Of a stretch of DNA of 64,000 nt, positions 55,682 to 64,000 are shown piece by piece (position 1 is the first letter of the stretch; every line of letters starts with the position of its first letter). The stretch is from assembly GCA_029448655.1 (NCBI GenBank), contig JACCLO010000014.1, positions 558,001 through 622,000 of the forward strand, in the 5' to 3' direction. The notes beneath the pieces were generated by a model. It was not told where the DNA came from. It did not search any database and worked only from the letters and a program-made list of their open reading frames with translations. The position numbers and the translations under genes are program-made. This DNA is from Wolfiporia cocos (Eukaryota > Basidiomycota > Agaricomycetes > Polyporales > Phaeolaceae).

Positions 55682-56967
55682 CGACGCAGGGCAGCGCTGC
55701 TAGTCTCTGAGCCAGAACACTCGCGGGAAGTCGAGCGATTCCACGCACAGAGCCCGCTCACGGCCCACCTGATGACGCACCTTGACCTTGAACCACCACC
55801 ATCAACTTAGATGCCCATCTACCATGCCACCCTCATCGCACCATCCCCAACACCATCCAACCTTCTCTCCTAATTCTGTCCTTTCTGTGCGTCCCCAGGA
55901 CACCACCGAAGCCACTTTTGCCTTTACTCTTTTGTTGAACCAAGCTCAGAGCATTTCCCATGCTCACAAGAGCCATGCTTCCACCCATTCATTGCCTCTC
56001 TGGCACTCCCACATTTCTTACCTTGTTGATGCCATCACCACAGGAGCTGACCTCCTTGCTACCAACCCATCCTCACTCGTTCGTGTCCGTCAGTATGTGA
56101 ATCGTCTTTGCCAACACCTCGACCACCTTTTGGCCTCACCCCAACCTCATGGCATGGCACCTATGGCACCCCCATCTTTCCCACCTAAACCCTTTGCCCA
56201 ACCCATGTCTTGCATGAAACCCTCATGCATCCCATGTGTCAAACCTCGCGTGACACCACCTCTGCGACACCCTCTACCGCCAAAACCGGTTTTCACTACC
56301 GTGAACCCATCCACACCTCAACCAGTCACACCCAATCCACCATCTCCTCATGCTGATGAGGACCATGATTCATGCTGTGGAACAATCCCTCAACCAGTTA
56401 CACCTACGATACATTCTCCCCAACCTGATGCGGACCACGATTCCCACTGAGGAACGGTCCCTCCCACTCCCATCAAAGATATATACCGCAGTCTTACTGG
56501 ACCCACTGTCAGTTGCATTTTGTCCAAGAATCCAGACCTTGGATCACTTTCGCCTTACGACAAGCAACTCCTTGACAGGCTGGCCCTCTTCCAACAAGAA
56601 CAGACCACCTGGGAGTGGTGCACCATTGACCAATCTGGTAAACACTCACCACACCCACTGTCCCGACCTGCTTCGGCACCACCGAACCCTCACATCCCTA
56701 CCCCGACAGTTGCTACACCGCCAAAGGTACCCACACCACCTCCCACTACACCCGTCCCTCCAACCATACCATCTCCAATGACACCACCTTCACCTGTCAC
56801 TTCACCTCGTCCCACTACACCTGTTCCCCCTGCAATGCCCAACCCGGTGAAGGCGCCTCCACGTGTCACCTCACCTCAAGCTGCTCCACCTCCACCACCG
56901 GTCACCACCACTCCGGAATCAACCACAACTTTACCGTGACCGAAACAATTCTTCCCATGTATGGGGA

Positions 56968-59811
56968 TGACACAAGCAACAACTAGCACTCAACCGGGGA
57001 AGGGGGCTCGCTCAAAGGCGCCTTCCTGGTCCCGGGACTACTAGCCATCAAAGGCCAAGACAAGTCTGAGGTTTACGCTCGAGACTGTCTGGCATATATA
57101 CTCCTAAGCTATTTGTACATGTTTGTGTACGGCGGCTCAGAGGCCTCTACGTACTGGTATCTAACTGGCTATGAGCTATGTGCCGGTAATGGCATCGGAG
57201 CGCTGATGTCCATGGCGACGTAGCGTATAAGGGGCGGATCTAATGTGTAGCCAATCTGTCGGGTTCGATCGGTGGTTCCCGTCGATCGTAGGTACGCCGG
57301 TAATGGCGGTGTTCTAAGTCCGTGATCGGGCGTGGTCTGCCTCGATCGGAGTATAGCGCTCTGTGACTGGTAGGGTTCTCAGTCGTGCAGAGCCTGGAGT
57401 TATTATCCCTGCCTGGTGTACTCGTAGGTCAGGGTGCGTAAGGGGTATAGTATAGTGTCTATGCCGGTAATGGCGAGTGTCCGTGCGGTGGGGACGCGAG
57501 GCGTTAGGTTTAGTATTCTGGGTCATGTGCGAGTGTAGACCGTGCCCCTAGTGTCACAGACTTACCAGTCTGTGCGACCCTGGCATCAGGGGGACTCCCT
57601 AACGCCCTACAAGACGTGTGCGACGTCGCGCCAGCGGTGACCTTGTCGGCTGTACCCCCGTTCTGGGGACTCCTAGAGGCGACTTAGAGAGGCACCACAC
57701 AGACGAGCAAGACAAGAGGGGCCCTCGGGCCAGAGCACGCGCAGACAGAAGATAAGAGAGGCACTAAGTGCATTGACGAGAATCTCAAGGATGAGGATGT
57801 AAGTCCTCATCCGTCGTACTTATACATGTGTAGCTGGCCAGTAATGGCCGCCCTAAAGTAATGGCCTGTGCGCGCATTATCTAAGAGAGCACATGATATG
57901 TAACTACAGTGACGCATGTAACTAGTGTGACCATAACGTGTGATACCTGAGGCGCGCGCTACCCTACAGCGCTAACCAAACAGTCAGGTGACCAACAAAC
58001 TAAAGAGACGCACAGGAGGTGGCTGAGGACCAGAGACGCGGCGTACGCCTAGCGCCGCATGTGGAACCTATAGCGAGGGAAGTACAGTGGCCCCCTGGGC
58101 ACATCCGTGACATTACCCCCCCTCCTAAAAAACGTTGTCCCTAACGTTCTACCTTATATCCTACGACCCTCGCATCCTTGGTTGCTTGTTTAACACACGG
58201 CCTATTCCTTACGACGTAGGATAGGGAGCGTCCATGTGCACGGACCGTCCGCCAGTGGAGGAGTGAAGTGAGCGTCGCCTTCAGGGGAGCATTGGGATGA
58301 AACGGAGTCATTCCCTGTTTCCCTTACATCCCGCGACGTGAGCGAGTGAGGCTTGTCAGCGGTGAGCGGGCCCATCGGGAAGTCATGTTAGCGCATGCTT
58401 CTCCCTAGGACTAACGCCGACATGGCGAAGCGTGACGCGCCGACCCCGGGGTATGTGGTTGGCTCAGTCGAATATAGTAGTCGGTTGTCGATGTTGTTGT
58501 CTATCCTTCGAGACCGTCGGTGTGGGGTTGGAGACCCTTGCGGGTTCCTTCGCATACCCACTGGTCATGAGATCTTGTACTAGTGCCTGCCGCCCAGAGG
58601 TAATTGGCCGGACTGCCCTAGACCTCCACACGCGCGTACATTCCCTTGTCAGGGGTGACGGCGGCGGGTCCTCAAACGGGGCTTACGTCGGTTGACCCCT
58701 TCTACCTTGCGTTCGAAAGGGGGCGGACTTGCTTGCTCACTCCGCACGGGTACTTCGCCTGGTGTAACGCTTCGTGGGGGCTCGTAAAACTACGGACCTC
58801 TGGCGCTTCTACCAGAGGCTGCCCCGCCGCGTTGCCATGGCACCCTGTACGTGGAGAACCCTCGGCCCCAACGCAGTTCGCGCCGGAGGGGAGGTAAGAT
58901 ATCCTTGAGATTATGTCACAGACTTACCAGTCTGTGCGACCCTGGCATCAGGGGGACTCCCTAACGCCCTACAAGACGTGTGCGACGTCGCGCCAGCGGT
59001 GACCTTGTCGGCTGTACCCCCGTTCTGGGGACTCCTAGAGGCGACTTAGAGAGGCACCACACAGACGAGCAAGACAAGAGGGGCCCTCGGGCCAGAGCAC
59101 GCGCAGACAGAAGATAAGAGAGGCACTAAGTGCATTGACGAGAATCTCAAGGATGAGGATGTAAGTCCTCATCCGTCGTACTTATACATGTGTAGCTGGC
59201 CAGTAATGGCCGCCCTAAAGTAATGGCCTGTGCGCGCATTATCTAAGAGAGCACATGATATGTAACTACAGTGACGCATGTAACTAGTGTGACCATAACG
59301 TGTGATACCTGAGGCGCGCGCTACCCTACAGCGCTAACCAAACAGTCAGGTGACCAACAAACTAAAGAGACGCACAGGAGGTGGCTGAGGACCAGAGACG
59401 CGGCGTACGCCTAGCGCCGCATGTGGAACCTATAGCGAGGGAAGTACAGTGGCCCCCTGGGCACATCCGTGACACCTAGTCGGCGTATAGCGTAGTGTGC
59501 GATGGGTAGCCTTTAGTTGTACAAGGTGTACCTGTCGTGCTATCGTAGCCTGTTGGGCTCTAGGGGTCGGCTCGTGACTCCGGGGTTTAGGGACTAGGCA
59601 GCGTATGTCTTGCTGCCGGGACTTGGACTGAGTTTAGGGTTAGACTGCTGGTGGCCTGCTAGTGCCCGTAGTGTCCTGTATAGCGGAGGGCTTCTACTAG
59701 CGTTGCCGTAGGATTCCAGCTGGGCTCGGATAGAGTGCTGTAGCCTGCATATGGCGTGAATGGGGTGTCAACCTAGGATGTTCTACTAGGCTTTGAAATT
59801 GGCTTGTGACA
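56968..59811. repeat. Solo LTR-F, copy 2, interrupted by TRIM-D
   Basis: TGACACAAGC to GCTTGTGACA, flanked by GGGGA (56963-56967, 59812-59816). Without TRIM-D and its duplication it is about 0.92 kb and matches copy 1 across its length with small indels. Confidence 0.92.
57552..59474 (-). mobile_element. TRIM-D: small LTR element without coding capacity
   Basis: Two 561-bp LTRs (57552-58112, 58914-59474) that look identical by eye, 801-bp interior, ends TGTCAC/GTGACA, target duplication CCTAG (57547-57551, 59475-59479). The PPT is the C-rich run after 58112 (minus-strand element). The primer-binding site at the right interior end is AATCTCAAGGAT on the minus strand, exactly complementary to ATCCTTGAGATT in its own LTR about 32 nt after a TATAAG. 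Related to TRIM-C over LTR and interior but clearly diverged. Confidence 0.92.
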
Positions 59812-60522
59812 GGGGAGATATTTGCAACCCACATCACCCTCTGAAGAGAAACCCTGGCTTCCTTGGCACGCCCAAGGCACCGCCATCTTCAAATCACACC
59901 TCCCTTTCCCACACATCATTGATCCTCTACCTGATCTTTGCGACGACTCCATTCCTGTCGTCATTACTAACGAACCTCCTCCATTGAAACCAGCTCATAA
60001 GATCCCTTCCGACACTACTTGGATCAACACCATCCACGTTAACCATGTCCGCCTTCATCCTTACCCAAACACACCCCTCTACACACCCGAAGTTCTCATC
60101 ACACACCTTTGGGAAACACTCGACGCCAACGGTATACTTGCATACCTGCGCGACCATGACTGCCCTCTCACCATTACTCGCTTCCCTGTTTGGTGGAAAG
60201 CCAAGTACGGCACCAACCAACAATATGGATCTTTCACCTTCCAATTCGCTGACACCTCTAATGATTTCACCCGCGACGTTTTGCTTCTTAGCACACTTAA
60301 CATTAGGCTTTTTGACAGCGTATGTCGCCTCGACGTTCCACCCAATCCTTTTTTGGCCAACTGGAAACCCGCGTAACATCCCACTTTTCGTACGATACCT
60401 AACACAAGTATGACCCTCACCACCACCCTACTCCATTTCTTAGCTACTTCTCACTTCCACTGTGGCTCTCGTTAGCTGCCGCACATGTACCTAGAGTGCT
60501 GCCTGTGGGATATAAATGGTTG

Positions 60523-60544
60523 TCTCTCTCTCTCTCTCTCTCTC
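60523..60544. repeat. (TC)n microsatellite tail
   Basis: Eleven TC units immediately before the right copy of the 12-bp duplication; probably the 3' tail of the retroposed insertion. Confidence 0.85.
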
Positions 60545-60626
60545 GTGGCCCACCTGATCAGGACACGTCACCTGCCTGTACGCAAGCGCAATTCAAAGCC
60601 CAGGCATTCCCCCACAGTAGACTCAT

Positions 60627-60743
60627 TTCCAGTCGCTACTTTGGACGGTATAAGCTACGAAAGGCTGAATACTAGGGAGCTGGAGGAAGGGATGCAGGGA
60701 GGGTAGGGTGTGGGTAGCTTAAACCATCCAGTAGCGACTGGAA
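60627..60743. mobile_element. Small foldback (MITE-like) element, copy 2
   Basis: About 117 bp, inverted relative to copy 1 at 47813. Ends TTCCAGTCGCTACT and AGTAGCGACTGGAA. Confidence 0.6.
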
Positions 60744-61186
60744 GAACTGTAAGGGAGAGCAGTACAGTAACTTTTGAAACTCCGAATATACCTAATCGGG
60801 ATAGTTGAGGCGTGCTGAGCGCCTCTACACACCTCTCGAATGCACAGACATGACAAGTATACCACGCAAAAGACTGTCTTCTACTCATCATACAGATAAA
60901 GATCGTACCAATCACTCTGGTTGGTACACCCCCGGTAAAATGTGCGAGGCGTATTCTTCAAGGCCTGGATAGCCAGACACTCAAGGCGGAACAAGCGTGT
61001 CTCATGCAAGAATGCAGCGTGAAAAAAGCAGCAGCACATGTATCCGAAGAGAGGGGAAGGAAATACCCAAGTGCTGGCTGAGCAAGCTGGGCTAGAGTGC
61101 AACTCACGGCTACAAGATGTGCTAGCCTGTACATCTGACCTTGGATTCACTATTCCTATTCCCATCAATCAATCTCGTCTCCTCCC
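60744..61186. other. Intergenic stretch, no supported gene
   Basis: 443 bp between the MITE and the left end of the second hAT element. Open frame 60881-61168 (-) shows no family features. Confidence 0.35.
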
Positions 61187-64000
61187 CAGGGTTGGCATTG
61201 ACCCAGGTTGACCTGGGTCAACCTGGGGTCAACCCTTGACTGGGGGTCAAAGGTCAACCAGGGTCAAGGGGTCAAGGCGTGACTTGTGCATGACCTACTA
61301 TGAGGACTGTGATTGGATATTGCGTGTGCAGTCAAGAGCCATATCGGATCCGTACAGTAGTTGACAAGAAGTAACGCTATCAGTAGTACGTTAGTGTGCT
61401 AGTAGCTCTCGATATTAAGAAAATCAAGCAACTCCATCTCACTGTCTAAATGCTGGCCCCCTCTTTTCCAGAACTCGGAGAGCTTCATAAGCGAAACATA
61501 CTGTACGTCTGAAGGATAATTAAACAGATTACGTAGCAACAGTCCGTCGCTGATCGAGATCGATATGGGGGGCACAGGCTTTGACGACTGCGACTCGGAA
61601 GACAGCTGAAGGTATGTCGCTTCATGCTCATCTGCCTCTGCTATCATTTGCTGAGCAACCGTAGTGAACGACTTGCATTGCATGCCGAGAACACTTGATT
61701 GTGAGTCATCTGCTGCTCGATCTGCCTCGCAATCTGCATGGTTGCCACCACCAGTACCCTAGACCGAGTGTTGCACACACAGCCCCTAGCACAGCAGTCT
61801 GACTGCACAGTAAAGTGTCATTCTCATCTGCCTCCTGACTCCGTACCTTTCTTTTGCAAGTGTCAGGACCTGGGAACTGCTGCTCGATATCAGCTTTCAG
61901 CAGCACTGTGTGACGCACTCGCTCTGCATCAAGACGATTACGGATGTCTGAATGCACGATACCCATTGCACTGAAAATGCGTTCAGTTGCAGCAGAGTTC
62001 GGCACAATGCTGAGAATGCACATCGCCAGGGCAACGAGTCCGTTCCGACCATTCAGACCGCCCGTGTCTAACCGCCGCCAGATTGTAACAAGATTCACAT
62101 CGGTTTCCTGGAGGCATGTCAGTAAGTGTCATTACTTGATAATATTAGTGGCGTACAGCATTCTGAGCAAGCTGATGGTGTGTTTCCAAGGCCATATGAT
62201 CCTCTGAGAACTCGCCGAGGTAATGCAGATAGTCGGTGAAGGACTGAAACAGGTATATGTCTGCATTCATGCCAAGCATTCGCTTATAACACCGCTCCAA
62301 CATTGCTGACAGTGAAGCTTCAGTAACGGCAGCATTGTCTTGGCGAAAACATTTCGTTCGAAGGTATGATTTCAAAACAACTGCGAGAATGAAGATCTCT
62401 TGATTAGTTTGCTTCCATCGCTTCTCGAGACTATTGTGGATGACCTGGGTGACCTCTGCCTCATATGCAGGATCCGAGAAAAGATGATATAGGTGGCCAA
62501 GTGTGAGGAGGATGGTATCGAGACGTGCATTATTGGCTTGTGTTGTATTGACCGCAATTGCGAGTGGCTGCAGATGACATTGAACTCTATTCACACGTCG
62601 TAAGCACACGCACCCTGAGGCGTGATCAAAACATACCGGCGCAATTCATCCCAGAAATCGGGAGATAACAAAGTTCGTACAATTTCCTCTGCCTTCCGCT
62701 TCGCTTCGGCCTTATCTCCCACACATAGGACCAAGACTTCTTTGGCACTGACTGCAAGTGTTCGCATCGGAGTTTCAAGGAGAAGAAGTCGGCGGAATGA
62801 GAGGTAGTGTGTAGTCCATCGTGTAATGACAGGCATGACGAGTGCATATGCTTTTCCAAGTCTCGCCTTTGTCTCCTCCTTGAGCATTCCGAGGGCCCGG
62901 TTGTGATTATTAAACCACTTTATGACTTCCACAGCGCGATCAAACACTGCCATGAATGGTAGTTTCAATTTGATATAATCAGAGACAATGAGATTCAACT
63001 GCACAAGGTGTAAGCATTGTTCGAACTGTAGGAAATTGCAATCTGACCTGGTGTGCCCAACATGCAACCACGACAATCCACGGGAAGAGATTATGTAATA
63101 ATCTACGCATCTTAACTGATTCGCCGCTGGAATCCGTACACCATGCAACGATCTTCGTCTCGAGAACCTCAACACAATATTTTATCTCAGCTTTGACAAT
63201 CTCAAGTAAGTTCTCAGCATTCTTTGGTTGTGATGAGATGTCAACGGCATTCAAAAGATATGGCTATGTGTCACGGTCAGTTTGTTTAGGTATGTCATCA
63301 TCTTGATAAGCTTACCGAATATTCAACATTAATCATGGATGCAACGAGAGATGTCCTCGCGACGTTTTTCCACCCATCTGATTGACTGGTGGCAAAGCGG
63401 CCTTTGACCCTTGCCTTCATATCAACTACCACACGTTGTGCTTCCTGCTCGAGAATTCTCCCTGCAAGCACTCGACGGCTAGGGAGAATGACTGCTGGAA
63501 GCCATGTAGCAAAGAAGTGCTGCCAAAAGGGATGGTCCACTGCTGCCCAAGCAATATTGCATGCAACGAGGAGCTGACACAGATCTGATGCGAATGCTGC
63601 CTGTATCGAGTCAGGATATGGTGCCACTTCAGCCGTCTGTCCATAGAATGGTGCGTCCACTTTCCGACGTTTGGAAACACGGTGCCCCACCTCTGAATTG
63701 CGGGCTAATAAGAGAAATAAAGCATTTAAGATATTAAAGAAAGTTATCAAAACAAATATATAGCACCTACAAGTTCAGGGGCTTGCGAACTAGTCGCTGA
63801 TGTTGCGGAAGCGATGCTCGCTAGGCTTGATTGTGCAGTGAGTGGTCGTTCAGAAAGAGAAATTCGATATCCATGGCTTGCCATGGAGATTGGAAGATGC
63901 TGATTCTCCTTTTCTTCAAGTTCACGCTGGATGTGTGCAATAGTAGAGTGTGCCGCATGATCTTTAGCAACATCATGGTGAGTCTGCGCTTCTTGTCTGA
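61187..64000 (-). mobile_element. Second hAT element, right end outside the window
   Basis: Left terminus CAGGGTTGGCATTG at 61187 is a typical hAT end. It is followed by clustered GGGTCAACC/GGTTGACC subterminal repeats to about 61290 and a minus-strand transposase. The partner TIR and the 8-bp duplication lie beyond 64000. Confidence 0.75.
61399..64000 (-). CDS. hAT transposase, partial (5' end beyond window)
   Basis: Different family from the transposase at 48902. Minus-strand order: an N-terminal exon open to the window edge (QRELEEKENQHLPISM); SKRRKVDAPFYGQT with DLCQLLVACNIAW; ATSQSDGWKNVARTSLVASM (hAT core around the first catalytic Asp); AWCTDSSGESVKMRRLL and VVACWAHQ, then VNLIVSDYIKLKLPFMAVFDRA; and the dimerisation block LSIVPNSAATERIFSAMG near 61985. 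A tail exon (61758-61399) ends LLDFLNIESY. At least five introns separate these. I found no stop in the traced exons, so it may be intact. Confidence 0.82.

Larger units (their letters stand above)
55782..60376 (+). pseudogene. Proline-rich ORF of unknown function split by LTR-F2
   Basis: One frame runs 55782-56967 with TGA at 56448 and 56937, and after removal of LTR-F2 plus one duplication continues through QPTSPSEEKPWLPWHAQGTA to the TAA at 60374. N-terminal part is Ser/His/Pro-rich, the middle is PTPP-type low complexity, the C-terminal 180 residues look globular (TWINTIHVNHVRLHPYPN, LRDHDCPLTITRFPVWW, STLNIRLFDSV). I do not recognise it. Location in a retroposed unit suggests a gag/ORF1-like protein of a non-LTR element, which is inference. 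Confidence 0.5.
55774..60546 (+). mobile_element. Retroposed insertion with CT tail and 12-bp target duplication
   Basis: The 12-mer GGCCCACCTGAT occurs at 55762-55773 and 60547-60558. Between them lies a proline-rich ORF and, directly before the right copy, a (TC)n run. A long, exact duplication next to a simple-sequence 3' tail is the mark of target-primed reverse transcription. Internal LTR-F2/TRIM-D inserted later. Net length about 1.92 kb. No reverse transcriptase is present. Confidence 0.65.

Overview
The window looks like nuclear DNA of a filamentous basidiomycete (Agaricomycetes type). The evidence is dense, short (about 48-72 nt) GT-AG introns in otherwise ordinary eukaryotic housekeeping genes, an F-box/leucine-rich protein of the kind expanded in mushrooms, and chromodomain Ty3/gypsy retrotransposons. 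I reconstructed splice sites by hand from frame, phase and family conservation; no search was run.

Left arm (1-15.3 kb) is gene-rich: an ALDH7-type aldehyde dehydrogenase (-), a DUF1308 (C7orf25-like) protein (+) sharing a 382-bp divergent promoter with it, a doubtful membrane-protein fragment, a 330-residue multi-pass membrane protein, the ubiquitin-like modifier URM1, the HIG1-domain respiratory supercomplex factor RCF1, an F-box protein, and the LYR protein ISD11. Several are mitochondrial or tRNA-thiolation/Fe-S functions but they are not an operon-like unit.

Middle (15.3-35.4 kb) is one nest. A minus-strand Ty3/gypsy element (element 1, LTR-A) is interrupted by (i) a solo LTR in pol, (ii) a complete plus-strand gypsy element (element 2, LTR-B) in gag, and (iii) a small LTR element without pol (TRIM-C) at the 5' LTR/primer-binding-site junction. 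Element 2 itself carries a solo LTR-A in its 5' LTR and a solo LTR-B in pol. Nearly every insertion is marked by a 5-bp target duplication. Both gypsy elements encode gag, protease, a dUTPase domain, RT, RNase H, integrase and chromodomain, and then a third coding region ending in tandem zinc knuckles that appears to be read in two frames. Both gypsy families and both TRIMs carry a primer-binding site complementary to their own predicted transcript start (Tf1/sushi-type self-priming), and the two sides co-vary between families.

Right arm (35.4-64 kb) has few genes: a proline-iminopeptidase-like hydrolase (-) whose start codon sits in the target duplication of a non-autonomous hAT element, an intron-containing tRNA-Phe, the exopolyphosphatase PPX1, and a decayed MFS transporter. 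The rest is mobile DNA: a long-TIR element with 6-bp duplications, two copies of a 0.97-kb solo LTR (one holding TRIM-D), a complete hAT element with a transposase that may still be open, a MULE-like fragment, a head-to-head pair of tRNA-like SINE units, a CT-tailed retroposed insertion bounded by a 12-bp duplication, and a second hAT element running off the right edge.
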